Shown: positions 17,507-26,569 of the stretch, in pieces
Numbering within the stretch: the stretch's first letter is position 1
How the letters are laid out: every line of letters begins with the position of its first letter
Assembly (NCBI GenBank): GCA_937924775.1
Contig: CALDUT010000007.1
Coordinates: 1 to 64,000, forward strand
DNA length: 64,000 nt
Source of the DNA: an uncultured Gemmata sp.
GTDB lineage: Bacteria > Planctomycetota > Planctomycetia > Gemmatales > Gemmataceae
Direction of reading: 5' to 3'
Notes under the pieces: model-generated
The model's database searches: none
What the model saw: the letters and a program-made list of their open reading frames with translations, nothing else
What the model was told of the DNA's origin: nothing
Made by a program: the position numbers and the translations under genes

Positions 17507-18721
17507 ATGAAGTACGCTATCGTCATTCCGGATGGCTGCGCGGATGAACCGGTCGCGCAATTGGGAAACCAGACGCCTCTGCAAGCGGCGCGAGTTCCGA
17601 ATATGGATCGGATCGCGCAGGCGGGGGTTGTGGGGCTGGCCAACAATGTGCCCACACCGTTGACGCCGGCATCGGACGTGGCGACGCTGTCGCTGTTCGG
17701 CTACAACCCGCTCGAATGCTACACGGGGCGTGCGCCGTTGGAAGCTGCGGCCATGGGCGTGCATCTGGGCCCCAACGATTGGGCCATTCGCTGCAACCTT
17801 GTGTACGCCCCGGATGGCCATATGCGCGACTTCACCGCCGGGCACATTTCCAGTGCCGAAGCCGCGGAGCTGATGCGTGCTTTGCAGAAGGAATTGGGGG
17901 GTCAGGAAGTGGCGTGGGGCACGCTGGAATTCCACGCCGGGGTCCAGTATCGGCATTTGCTCATCTGGCGTGGCCGCACGGCCGCGTCGCCCTTCGAAGG
18001 GACGAAAACGCAACCGCCGCACGATATTCCTGATCGGCCGCTGGCCGATTATCCGCCGCAGGGGCCGGCGGCGGATCTGTTGGTGGCCCTCATGGAGGCC
18101 AGCCGGCCGATTCTCGCGGCCCACCCGGTCAACGCGCAGCGGATCGCCGCGGGGAAAAAACCAGCGACGCAAATCTGGCTGTGGGGGCAGGGGCAAGCCC
18201 CGCGATTGCAACCCTTCAGCGAACGTTACGGCCCACGGGGGGCGATCATCTCCGCGGTCGATCTGGTCCGTGGCGTGGGGGCACTTCTGGGCTGGCACCG
18301 CATCGATGTGCCGGGGGCTACCGGCTACCTCGACACTAATTACGCCAACAAGGGGAAATACGCCGTTGAGGCGCTGGGGGCGTTCGATCTGGTGTGCGTC
18401 CATATTGAAGCCCCCGACGAGGCCTCGCACGAAGGCCGGGCCGACGAGAAAGTGAAAGCCCTCGAACGCATCGATGAACACATCGTCGGCCCCCTGCTCG
18501 ACGCCCTGCCCCGCTACGGCGATTACCGGATTCTTGTAGAACCCGATCATCGGACCACGCTGGCCACGCGGGCGCACGCCTTCGGCCCGGTGCCCTTCGC
18601 CACCTGTGGCACCGGCATCACCCCTCACGGTGCCACCCGCTACGATGAACCTACCGCCGGCCGCCTCGGCCTGCAGTTCGACCCCGGCTGGCGCCTCATG
18701 CCGTGGTGGCTGGGCCGCTAA
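17507..18721 (+). CDS. apgM: Cofactor-independent phosphoglycerate mutase, archaeal ApgM type
   Basis: 404 residues, the usual length of the ApgM family. The N-terminal metal motif is IVIPDGCADEPV, and the phospho-acceptor Ser region is TPASDVATLSLFGYNP followed by YTGRAPLEA, all diagnostic of this alkaline-phosphatase superfamily branch. C-terminal metal ligands are seen in HIEAPDEASHEG and EPDHRT...RAHAFGPVPF. It interconverts 3- and 2-phosphoglycerate in glycolysis, using Mn or similar metals. Some relatives are annotated as homoserine-kinase-like, which cannot be excluded without context. pgi lies elsewhere in the window, not in an operon with it. Confidence 0.9.
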   Translation: MKYAIVIPDGCADEPVAQLGNQTPLQAARVPNMDRIAQAGVVGLANNVPTPLTPASDVATLSLFGYNPLECYTGRAPLEAAAMGVHLGPNDWAIRCNLVYAPDGHMRDFTAGHISSAEAAELMRALQKELGGQEVAWGTLEFHAGVQYRHLLIWRGRTAASPFEGTKTQPPHDIPDRPLADYPPQGPAADLLVALMEASRPILAAHPVNAQRIAAGKKPATQIWLWGQGQAPRLQPFSERYGPRGAIISAVDLVRGVGALLGWHRIDVPGATGYLDTNYANKGKYAVEALGAFDLVCVHIEAPDEASHEGRADEKVKALERIDEHIVGPLLDALPRYGDYRILVEPDHRTTLATRAHAFGPVPFATCGTGITPHGATRYDEPTAGRLGLQFDPGWRLMPWWLGR

Positions 18722-18759
18722 CCCCCTCGCGTCCCGCCCCCCCCAACCCGGAGTTGCTT

Positions 18760-19629
18760 ATGAACCGCTTCCTTCTCAGCGCCGTCGGCTTGCTTGTGCT
18801 GATTGCCGCCCCGCGGAGCTGGTCGCAAGACGAGCCGAAGAACGACACCCCCCAAGCCAAGGCGCTTACCGTTCGCTGGTACGGGCAATCATTTTTCCAG
18901 GTGGAAACGGCCAAAGGCTACAAATTCGCCTTCGATCCGCACGGGATCGAGGCCTTCGGCCGGGCCCGCGTCAAGGCCGACTTCGTCCTGGTCAGCCACA
19001 CACACGACGATCATTCGCTCATCGAAATGATCGATGTCGGCGAAGACCCCAAAACCAAAGAGTTCAAAGTCATTCCGGCGTCCGATGTCTACCGCGGGGT
19101 GGTCGAAGTGCGGCCCGGGAAGCAGCAATGGAAAAGCATCAACGAACGCCGCGGCGAAATCCGCATCCGCAACGTCGCTACCTACCACGACCCCGTCAAC
19201 GGCTTGCAACGGGGCAAAAACAGCGTCTTCATTGTGGAAGTCGATGGTCTGGTCATCTGCCATTTGGGCGATCTGGGGCACGAACTGACCGACGAACAAA
19301 TCCGCGCCATCGGCAAAGTGGATATTCTCATGGTGCCTGTCGGCGGTATCTACACGCTCAACGGCGAACAGGCCGTCAAAGTAGTGCAACAACTCCAGCC
19401 GCGGTTGTATGTGCTGCCAATGCACTACGGCGTGCCGAATTTCGACGACCTGGCCGGCCCCGAAGAATTCCTGGACGGTTTTCCCAAAGACCAAATCGAC
19501 AAACGGCTGGCCACCAACGAACTGGTCGTTCCGCTGGATCGGAAAGCGGAGAAATTCCAAGTGGTCCTGCTCGGCTGGCGCAAGCTCGAAGAACCAAAAC
19601 CCCCTGTGCCGAACGAACCCAAGAAGTGA
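18760..19629 (+). CDS. Secreted metallo-beta-lactamase-fold hydrolase (UlaG-like)
   Basis: 289 residues from the ATG at 18760, preceded by GGAG at about -8; it begins with a signal peptide (MNRFLLSAVGLLVLIAAPRSWS). The metal motif HTHDDH is at residues 80-85. Further ligands are likely His in VATYHDPVNG, Asp in CHLGDLGH and His in VLPMHYGVP. The opening VRWYGQSFFQVET and FAFDPHG match the Lactamase_B_2/UlaG-like branch. It acts outside the cytoplasm; the substrate is unknown. It follows apgM by 38 bases on the same strand and may be cotranscribed. Confidence 0.85.
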   Translation: MNRFLLSAVGLLVLIAAPRSWSQDEPKNDTPQAKALTVRWYGQSFFQVETAKGYKFAFDPHGIEAFGRARVKADFVLVSHTHDDHSLIEMIDVGEDPKTKEFKVIPASDVYRGVVEVRPGKQQWKSINERRGEIRIRNVATYHDPVNGLQRGKNSVFIVEVDGLVICHLGDLGHELTDEQIRAIGKVDILMVPVGGIYTLNGEQAVKVVQQLQPRLYVLPMHYGVPNFDDLAGPEEFLDGFPKDQIDKRLATNELVVPLDRKAEKFQVVLLGWRKLEEPKPPVPNEPKK

Positions 19630-19764
19630 CCGCGGCCCGCGCCTCGACGCGGGGCGGAAAGGCCGCGGGGCCGGGCCCTGGTGAACCGATTTTGGCGTCT
19701 GCTGAGTTTTTCACGCCTCGCCTGATAACCGGCCTGGGCCTGTGTCCGTCCGCGAGGGCCAGAA

Positions 19765-21219
19765 ATGCCCCGCGATTGGCTTTCTCATGAATTTCGCACT
19801 AGGCTTGCGTGCCCGTTTGTCCGGGACATCGGACGCCCGCGAGCGCACGCAATGATCGGCCGTGTTTTTCTGGGACGCTACGAAACCAAACGACTGCTGG
19901 GCGAAGGCGGCATGGGCAAGGTGTATCTGGCCCGCCAGCTCGACATGGCCCGCGATGTGGTCGTGAAGGTGATGCATGAACAAATCGCCGCCGATCCGAA
20001 ATTCCGCGAACGCTTCCAACGCGAAACGCTTCTGATGGCCCGCTTCCGCCATCCGGGGGCCGTCACGCTCTACGATGCCAGCCTCGACGATCCGTTGGGG
20101 CCGTGCATCGTCATGGAGTATGTCAAGGGGGTTAATCTCGAATCGCTTCTGGCCAAAAACCGGCGGATGAGTGCGCCGCGGGTCAATCGCATCATTGGCG
20201 AATTGTGTGAAGTGCTGCAAGCCGCCCACGATGAAGGCATCATTCACCGCGATCTGAAACCGGCCAACCTGATGATCATCGACCCGGATACCCCCCGGGA
20301 ACGCATCAAGGTGATGGACTTCGGCCTGGCCAAACTCATCGAGGGCGAAACGCCGACGCGGAAGGTCACGGATACCAACGTCGATTTCGCGGTGGGCACG
20401 CCGGGCTATATCTGCCCCGAGCAAGTCCGCGGCGAGGAAATGGACCATCGCGGCGATCTGTACTCGGTGGGCGTGATGATGTACGAGCTGCTCACCGGCC
20501 GGTTGCCCTTCCACGGGGCCACCAGTATGGACGTACTGCTGGCCCACGCCACCGATACGCCACCGTCGTTTGCCGAATTGGGGCTGAGCGGCTGGATTCC
20601 CCGAGAAATCGAAGAATTGGTGTTCGACACACTGGCCAAAGACCCGGCCGATCGGCCCCAGTCGGCTCGGGAACTGGCTGAACGCTTTGACAACGCCCTG
20701 CACCGGGCCCAGGCCCGGGCCGAAGCGCGGGCCTCCCATCCGGGCCTGCGCCCGCCACCGGGTTTGTCGCATGCGGAGGGCTCGGCCCCGGCCCTGGCGT
20801 CGACCGCCGCCCTGCAGACGCAAGTGACCTCGATTCGCGAACAGGCCGCCCTGCCGTTCCATATGGAAGCGTGGATGCCCGAGCAAATCGCCATCATGAA
20901 ATTGCGCGGATTTGTTCACGATGCGGGCGGCGAGGTGGTCGAATCGCTGCCGGGACTGATCAAAGTTCGCCTCGGGGGCCGGAAAACGCCCACCGCCGGC
21001 GGCCCGCTGTCGTGGTTGGGCTTACGGCGCTCGTCGTCGCTGATCGATGTCGAGTTGCATCTGCACCATCTCGACCCGGCCAAGGAGAATCATCTGACGG
21101 TGCATGTGCTGTTCCGCCCCTCGCATCCATCACTTCTGACCGATGCGAGCTGGCGCCAACGGTGTACCGATGTCTTTGTGGAATTGCGGGCTTATCTGAT
21201 GGGCCGCGCCGCCGAATGA
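19765..21219 (+). CDS. Serine/threonine protein kinase with a novel C-terminal domain
   Basis: 484 residues. The start at 19765 has GAGGG about 7 nt upstream, but an ATG at 19852 (MIGRVFLGRYETKRL) fits family N-termini better, so the first 29 residues are doubtful. The Hanks-type kinase domain is complete: glycine loop GEGGMG (46-51), Lys68, HRDLKPAN (161-168), DFG (185-187), GTPGYICPEQ and DLYSVGVMMYELLTG. After a Pro/Ala linker (about 315-365) a C-terminal domain of about 115 residues (MPEQIAIMKLRGFVHDAGGEV...) has no transmembrane helix and no recognised family. Cytoplasmic signalling kinase; target unknown. Confidence 0.9.
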   Translation: MPRDWLSHEFRTRLACPFVRDIGRPRAHAMIGRVFLGRYETKRLLGEGGMGKVYLARQLDMARDVVVKVMHEQIAADPKFRERFQRETLLMARFRHPGAVTLYDASLDDPLGPCIVMEYVKGVNLESLLAKNRRMSAPRVNRIIGELCEVLQAAHDEGIIHRDLKPANLMIIDPDTPRERIKVMDFGLAKLIEGETPTRKVTDTNVDFAVGTPGYICPEQVRGEEMDHRGDLYSVGVMMYELLTGRLPFHGATSMDVLLAHATDTPPSFAELGLSGWIPREIEELVFDTLAKDPADRPQSARELAERFDNALHRAQARAEARASHPGLRPPPGLSHAEGSAPALASTAALQTQVTSIREQAALPFHMEAWMPEQIAIMKLRGFVHDAGGEVVESLPGLIKVRLGGRKTPTAGGPLSWLGLRRSSSLIDVELHLHHLDPAKENHLTVHVLFRPSHPSLLTDASWRQRCTDVFVELRAYLMGRAAE

Positions 21220-21368
21220 ATCTGGTCAACTCACCCAGCCACCAGGGGCTTGTCCTGCCGTGTTGGTCGTTACGATTTTCCTCTGGCAGCGAAGGGTTCG
21301 CCTCGCTATGAGCCGGATGCCACAGGAAATATTCATGGGGCATGGGTTCTGGAAAGCAAGGAGGCCGT

Positions 21369-22748
21369 ATGCGCTGCCGATTCGTCTGGGGGGTGGGTTG
21401 GCTCGCCTTGGGGGCCAGCACCGCGTGGGGGCAATTCGCGGTCGATCGCAACCTGCCGGGTTTGCCCAGCTCGCCGCCGCCGCGGAGTACGCCGGCGCCC
21501 GCGGGGATGCCCCATTACACGCCGCTTTACTCCGCGCCGGCACCTGCTATGCCGGCTTCCCCGCGCGGCACCTCGGCCGAGCGCCCGCAAGTCACGGCCG
21601 CCCCACTGGCGAAGCTTCCGGCGGTGATGGGCGACGACCTCGAGATCCCCACGGCCTTGCCCAAGGATCACCCGTGGTTGTTGAAGCCCGAACACGGCCC
21701 GTACTTCATTCTGGTGAAAAGCTACGTTCGCCCGGCGGAAGGATCGCTGGCGGCCAAAGAAGCCGCCGAACGCGGCGAAAAAGGGCTTTCCGCCCGGGAA
21801 CTGGCGGAGATGCTGGCCAGCGAAATTCGCGAAACCCATCGTGTTCAGGCGTTTCTCTACGAGTACATCTCCGAAGAACAGAAAGCCGAGATCCGTGCCT
21901 ATCTGGCCGCTAAACGCAAGGCGGAAACCGAATACATCGCCCAAGTGGAGGCCCTCAAACAGAAGGCCCTGGCCCAGGGTCTGATCTTCGATGTCCCCGA
22001 TAACAAACTGCGGATGCGCATGCACGATCGCCGCGATCAGATTGGCGTTCTTGTCGGGGGGTTCCAAAGTGAGGCCGATGCCCGCAAGGCCCTGGCCATT
22101 CTCAAGAAGTGGCCACCGCCCAAAAACGAAGTGCTGATGGATAAAGGGATCATCCTCAGCGGTGGCAACGGCCCGCCGGCCCGCGAAGCGGCCTACATCA
22201 ACCCCTATGCCAACGCCTTCGTCGTCGCCAATCCGACGATCACCCAACAGCGGCCCGCCGCACAACCCCAGGGCTTGGATCCGTTCATCGTCAAACTCAA
22301 TGAAGACAACCCCTACAGCTTGCTCAAAGCGACCAAGAAGTGGACGCTGTGCGTCAAAACCTTCCACGCCCCGGTGGAACTCGTCAGCGCCAATTCCGAT
22401 ACCAGCCTGATGAAAAAATTCAGCCTCACCAAAGGCCGGGATTACCTGATCGCCAGCGCTGAGCAGGCCGAAGCGATGGCTAAGGCGATTCGCGAACTGC
22501 GGGGACCCAGCGTCGGCGGCCAGCCGGGGCAGCCGCTCAACCTCGAAGCCTTTGTGCTGCACACCCGCAATTCCAGCATCGTCACGGTGGGGCAATTCGA
22601 CAGCCCAGACGATCCGGAATTGCTCAGCGTCAAGCAGCTTCTGGCGAGTATGAAAATCAACGTCACCAAGGATGCCCACGGGCTGCAACCGGTGGCCGAT
22701 GCCCCGTCGCTATTCGAGAAACTATTGCCGATGCCGATTCCGAAATGA
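21369..22748 (+). CDS. Secreted protein with a duplicated SPOR-like unit
   Basis: 459 residues from the ATG at 21369, with AAGGAGG about 5 nt upstream; signal peptide MRCRFVWGVGWLALGASTAWG. The body appears to contain two similar halves. Each has a beta strand ending in VKSYV / VKTFH and, later, a (V)GGFQSEADARKAL / VGQFDSPDDPELL segment followed by a helix. These resemble the beta-alpha pattern of SPOR peptidoglycan-binding domains, but this is inference. A helical, charged insert (about 140-200; EEQKAEIRAYLAAKRKAETE) sits in the first half. Likely periplasmic. It stands 149 bases after the kinase on the same strand. Confidence 0.7.
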   Translation: MRCRFVWGVGWLALGASTAWGQFAVDRNLPGLPSSPPPRSTPAPAGMPHYTPLYSAPAPAMPASPRGTSAERPQVTAAPLAKLPAVMGDDLEIPTALPKDHPWLLKPEHGPYFILVKSYVRPAEGSLAAKEAAERGEKGLSARELAEMLASEIRETHRVQAFLYEYISEEQKAEIRAYLAAKRKAETEYIAQVEALKQKALAQGLIFDVPDNKLRMRMHDRRDQIGVLVGGFQSEADARKALAILKKWPPPKNEVLMDKGIILSGGNGPPAREAAYINPYANAFVVANPTITQQRPAAQPQGLDPFIVKLNEDNPYSLLKATKKWTLCVKTFHAPVELVSANSDTSLMKKFSLTKGRDYLIASAEQAEAMAKAIRELRGPSVGGQPGQPLNLEAFVLHTRNSSIVTVGQFDSPDDPELLSVKQLLASMKINVTKDAHGLQPVADAPSLFEKLLPMPIPK

Positions 22749-22963
22749 GGACGGGGTGCCCGGAAATCGTGAGACCGCAGACCTGTTACCCCCCTGCTGT
22801 GGCCCCACCGGGGGGAACTGTACGGGTGCGTCTGGAGACGCTGGTTGAAAAGTCGCGGGAAAATGCGGCCCCGCGGGGGGCCACCATTGACTGTTGAGCC
22901 GGGCCCACGCAGCCCAGCGCTTTTCCGCCTAACGGGGGAGAAAATCCCCGCTCCCCGGCTTCC

Positions 22964-23233
22964 CTACGCGGGCCGATTGACGCGGTACAAAAAGGCGAGG
23001 ATGGCCGCGACGGCCCGGTATACTTCCGGCGGAATCTCCTGATCGATCTTCAACCGGCTCAGCACTTGCACCAAATTGGCGTCTTCCCGAACCGGCACAG
23101 CGTTGTTGCGCGCCAGCGCCAGAATCTGTTCGGCCAGGCGACCCTGACCTTTGGCGACCACCACCGGGGCCGCGTCGCGGGCCGGATCGTAACGCAACGC
23201 CACCGCCCGCTTACGTGCTGCATGCTCGGCCAC
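22964..23233 (-). CDS. FlhB C-terminal-domain-like flagellar protein (FhlB type)
   Basis: 89 residues, GTG start at 23233 with GGAGGGAAGG upstream. The whole protein matches the cytoplasmic domain of FlhB after the autocleavage site: AVALRYDPARDAAPVVVAKGQG, LAEQILALARNNAVPV, IPPEVYRAVAAILAFLYRV. It lacks the membrane part and the NPTH motif. Such stand-alone FlhB-C proteins occur next to fliK in several phyla and can partly replace or modulate the substrate-specificity switch. It follows fliK on the same strand after 237 bases and is clearly a paralogue of the full FlhB encoded at 35708-36787. Confidence 0.88.
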   Translation of the reverse strand: MAEHAARKRAVALRYDPARDAAPVVVAKGQGRLAEQILALARNNAVPVREDANLVQVLSRLKIDQEIPPEVYRAVAAILAFLYRVNRPA

Positions 23234-23470
23234 GCTCCCCCCTTCCCTCCAACCTCACCACCACCCCGGTGTTGAACCGCGGATGCCTCTGGCGGTACTG
23301 GGAAAAATTCAACCTCCTTCGCACCGGACCCCCGAGCCGCCCGCCGCGGCGTCAGGCCAGGGCGCGAAAATTCACGCTGGGCCGAAATCCCCCGGTGCGG
23401 ACACCTGGGCTGCCTGCCGCGCGACAGACCCCCGCTTCGATCGCGTCAGCCCCCATCGCGGGGCGAACGC

Positions 23471-25147
23471 TCAGACGCGGACATCCACAACCGTTACCGA
23501 TTCGGGCCGACCGGCCTGCATTGCCGCGGCTTGCTTCCGCTGCCGGTCGGGTAGCTCGCTGGCGGCACGGACATCCAGCAGCACTTCGGCAAACCCTTCC
23601 GCGGCCAATTCCGCGTGCAATTCCGGCACCGCGGCAGCCACCCGCTGACGCACCGCGGCCGAATCGAGATAGATCGTCGCCCGGAATTGGTCGCCGGAAA
23701 GTCTTGCGTCGATCCACGTTTCGCCCAATTCTTGCAGCGGCACATGCATCAAGAGGCGGAAGCGGCCGCTCCGCTCCCCCTCGGGGGTTCCGGGGCGATA
23801 CTCCGGTTCTAACGCCAGCCGCAATGTCCGCCACACACCGTTATCCGGAAACGGCACTTGTACCATATACGGCAGATGGCCGCTTTGCGCCACCACATTG
23901 AAAGCCTGTTGCGCTTCGATCCCGGTCAAAACCGCTTGCGCCGCCTGAACCAGCGTGGGCCGCGCCGCAGAGCCGAACTCCTGCACCGTTTGCAACAACC
24001 GCAGCAAATCGGCCTTGAGGTCGGCTTCAACACCACGGGCCGTGTGAGCCTGAGCCGGCTCTGGCGGCGGCGTTCCTGGAGACGGTCTCTCCCCGGGGGC
24101 TTTCGCAGAAACCCCTTCCGCCGTTGGCGTTGGGGGGTCCGCCTTCAACGACGCAACATTCGATTCTTCAACAACTTGTGCCAATTTGGCTTCGTAAAGA
24201 AGCCCGCTGTTCACCACCCAGCGGTGAATTTCGTTCGCCTGCAACGGTCGTGGATCGGCCGGAAGTAGCCCCTGGAGCGTTCGACCCACGCTCGCGACGG
24301 CTTGCTGCACCGGCACCGGCGGGTCCGAGGAAGGGGAAGACGACGTAAGGGCTTGATTTATTTCGATTTGCAGTGCCGAAACGCTTTCGGCCACCGGCTG
24401 CGCGAGGGTTCGTAGAACCGCGGTGGCCACCTGCTGGGGCAATTGCGGTGTTTCCGCCGGCGGCTGGAGCCTCAGCCCTTGTGGGGTGCGTTCCACCTGC
24501 AGCACATACCGCGCGCCCGGCTGTAGCGCCACCGCAGACCGGACCACGGCTTCTTGCCCTTCGATCTGCACGCGGAATTGACCCTCCGCTTCGCGGTTCA
24601 GAACGTCCACCACCACCGGTCGGGACAGCGACGCGCCAAGGGGGCCCGAACTCGGCGCTGGCTGCCGTGACGCCGCGGTCGCAGGGGCGTCGGCCCCCGT
24701 CCCGGCGAGGCTTTCTGGGGAATGGGAAGTGCCCGGCGTTGAGACGCTGGCAGCGGTCGTCGTGACCCCGGGGCCGGCTCCGCTAACGAGGCCCTCCGGG
24801 ATCCGCGGCGTGAATGTGGTCGCGGCGGCGTTCGGGGGGGGGGACGACCCGGCCGCCAGCGGTGCGGGGGGCGACAATTCCAGCGTCGGCACCGCGGACC
24901 GGGCCGCTGGCGGCGGCACGCGGACCAAAACCACCGCGCCCGGGGCCAACGCATACGGGGGACGAACCGTCAGGGCGGTTCCGTGGACCGTCAGGATCGT
25001 GCCCCGGGGCGAAACCGCGGTCACCGTCGCTTCCAGCAGTTCCCCGATGGGCAATTGGTGCAGCGGCCCGGCCACCACACGGGCGATCACACCGCCGCCG
25101 GTCGGCACGGTCGCCAGATGGACGCCATTGGCCCAAGGTACTTGCAT
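23471..25147 (-). CDS. fliK: Flagellar hook-length control protein FliK
   Basis: 558 residues. The middle is long, Pro/Ala/Thr-rich and low in complexity, as expected of a molecular ruler. The C-terminal domain (about 420-530) has the FliK/Flg_hook pattern: PFPDNGVWRTLRLALEPE, RLLMHVPLQELGETWIDARLSGDQFRATIYLD, then a helical pair ending AAEGFAEVLLDVRA. It measures the hook and triggers the FlhB switch. It is divergent from flgB with 119 bases between the starts, and the FlhB-like small gene lies downstream. No clear ribosome site before the ATG. Assignment rests on the C-terminus plus flagellar context. Confidence 0.82.
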   Translation of the reverse strand: MQVPWANGVHLATVPTGGGVIARVVAGPLHQLPIGELLEATVTAVSPRGTILTVHGTALTVRPPYALAPGAVVLVRVPPPAARSAVPTLELSPPAPLAAGSSPPPNAAATTFTPRIPEGLVSGAGPGVTTTAASVSTPGTSHSPESLAGTGADAPATAASRQPAPSSGPLGASLSRPVVVDVLNREAEGQFRVQIEGQEAVVRSAVALQPGARYVLQVERTPQGLRLQPPAETPQLPQQVATAVLRTLAQPVAESVSALQIEINQALTSSSPSSDPPVPVQQAVASVGRTLQGLLPADPRPLQANEIHRWVVNSGLLYEAKLAQVVEESNVASLKADPPTPTAEGVSAKAPGERPSPGTPPPEPAQAHTARGVEADLKADLLRLLQTVQEFGSAARPTLVQAAQAVLTGIEAQQAFNVVAQSGHLPYMVQVPFPDNGVWRTLRLALEPEYRPGTPEGERSGRFRLLMHVPLQELGETWIDARLSGDQFRATIYLDSAAVRQRVAAAVPELHAELAAEGFAEVLLDVRAASELPDRQRKQAAAMQAGRPESVTVVDVRV

Positions 25148-25195
25148 AGCACAACTTTAGCCCATTTCTCCCCAATCGCGAAAAATTCTGAGAAA

Positions 25196-25205
25196 TTCCC
25201 GGGAA
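25196..25205. promoter_or_regulatory. Palindrome in the fliK/flgB divergent promoter region
   Basis: TTCCCGGGAA is a perfect 10-base palindrome midway between the two divergent flagellar starts. It could be an operator, but it may be chance in GC-rich DNA. Confidence 0.2.
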
Positions 25206-25266
25206 ACTGGCGCCATTCCTACAACCGATTCAAGTTTCCCACACCGACATTCCGATACCGGCTACC

Positions 25267-25623
25267 ATGGAACCCACGATTCCCGGATTAACACTCTTAG
25301 CTCCACTATTGGACGCGGCCACCCTGCGGCACCGCGTGATTGCCCAAAATGTGGCTAACGTCAACACCCCGGGCTACCGGCGGCGGGCGGTCGAGTTCGA
25401 AGCCGACCTGGCCAAAGCTCTGGCCACGCCCGACCCCCACGCGGTGCAGCGTGTCAAGCCGCGCGTGGTGATCGCCGACGGCCCCGAGCGGGTCGATGGT
25501 AATACCGTGGACATTGACCAGGAAATGAACAGCCTCAGCAAAAACGCTCTGATTTATCAGGCCGCGGCCCAGATCATCGCCAGCCGGATCGCCGCGCTGC
25601 GGGCCGCCGTGGCTGGACGCTAA
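25267..25623 (+). CDS. flgB: Flagellar basal-body rod protein FlgB
   Basis: 118 residues, slightly short for the family (about 130). The N-terminal rod signature reads LDAATLRHRVIAQNVANVNTPGYRRR, and the C-terminal EMNSLSKNALIYQAAAQIIASRI is the second half of the coiled-coil rod fold. It forms the proximal rod with FlgC and FliE and is exported through the flagellar gate. It is the first gene of the rightward flagellar run; the promoter should lie in the 119 bases shared with fliK. Confidence 0.95.
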   Translation: MEPTIPGLTLLAPLLDAATLRHRVIAQNVANVNTPGYRRRAVEFEADLAKALATPDPHAVQRVKPRVVIADGPERVDGNTVDIDQEMNSLSKNALIYQAAAQIIASRIAALRAAVAGR

Positions 25624-25690
25624 CGCCTTGCGGCCGGGGGAACCAACCCCCGTTAGAAGAAACTGCATACCAGAATCGGGAGTTGCGACC

Positions 25691-26125
25691 ATGCCCTTTC
25701 CAGATGTTCTGGGAGCCGGGGCCATCAGTGCCTCGGGGATGTCGGCCGAACGGCTGCGGATGGAGGTGATCGCCAATAACATCGCCAACGCCCACTCCAC
25801 CCGCTCGGCCAACGGCGGCCCCTACCGGCGGCAAGATGTGGTTTTTGCAGAGGTTCTGGACGATTCACGGGCGTTGCACGGCCTGCCGGCCTTCCGCGGC
25901 GTGCAAGCCGTGGAGGTGGTGGAAGACCCCAGCGAACTGCCGCGGGTCTACCAGCCCGGCCATCCTGATGCCGACGCCGAAGGCTTCGTGTCCATGCCCA
26001 ATGTGCAGCTTCCTATTGAAATGGTGAACCTGCTGACCGCGGCCCGGGCCTATGAAGCCAATTTGCGGGCGTCGCAAACCTTCCGCCAAATGAATGAACA
26101 AGCACTCGTTCTGTTGCGAGGGTAA
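25691..26125 (+). CDS. flgC: Flagellar basal-body rod protein FlgC
   Basis: 144 residues from the ATG at 25691, preceded by GGGAG. It has the rod signature SASGMSAERLRMEVIANNIANAHST and the C-terminal NVQLPIEMVNLLTAARAYEANLRASQTF, both typical of FlgC. Proximal rod subunit. Length is normal. It lies 67 bases after flgB and is followed by fliE after only 3 bases. Confidence 0.96.
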   Translation: MPFPDVLGAGAISASGMSAERLRMEVIANNIANAHSTRSANGGPYRRQDVVFAEVLDDSRALHGLPAFRGVQAVEVVEDPSELPRVYQPGHPDADAEGFVSMPNVQLPIEMVNLLTAARAYEANLRASQTFRQMNEQALVLLRG

Positions 26126-26128
26126 ACT

Positions 26129-26449
26129 ATGCCCCTGGATTCTCTGGCCCCGCTACCGCCCTTAGCGCCCTTAGCGCCCCTGGCCCCGTTAGCCCCAACA
26201 GCGCTGCGGGAAACTCCTCTGGCCGCTGCCAGCGGCTTTGCCACCGTCCTCAACGGCCTGCTCGATACCAACCGGCAGGCCCATGCCGCGGCCGATGCCG
26301 CGGTAGCCGCACTGGCCACCGGGGAAGCCCACGACTTGCACACCGTGGCCTTGGCCGTGGCGCAAGCCGATTTGTCGTTCCGCGTGATTCTCGAACTGCG
26401 GAACCGGCTCTCCGATGCCTTCCAGGAAGTGACGCGGATGCAGATTTGA
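26129..26449 (+). CDS. fliE: Flagellar hook-basal body complex protein FliE
   Basis: 106 residues. The C-terminal half (GFATVLNGLLDTNRQAHAAAD...GEAHDLHTVALAVAQADLSFRVILELRNRLSDAFQEVTRMQI) matches FliE, the adaptor between the MS ring and the rod. The N-terminus carries an unusual PLAP tandem repeat (about residues 7-22) produced by a short repeat in the DNA at 26150-26200, which may vary by slippage. Start is 3 bases after the flgC stop. Confidence 0.93.
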   Translation: MPLDSLAPLPPLAPLAPLAPLAPTALRETPLAAASGFATVLNGLLDTNRQAHAAADAAVAALATGEAHDLHTVALAVAQADLSFRVILELRNRLSDAFQEVTRMQI

Positions 26450-26569
26450 GGGCCCGCTGTCAGTGGTTCTGCGCTCCAGGGACCGTAGCCTGACCCGCAA
26501 AGCCGCGGCGGTCCGGGGAGGGTAGCGACCGCGGCCCCGGCCGTCGAGCCGACGACCAAGGATCAAGCC

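Noticed and set aside
24430-25140. Alternative plus-strand frames over fliK
   Set aside because: They are mirror frames of a GC-rich, Pro/Ala-rich gene; the minus-strand frame ends in a real FliK domain.
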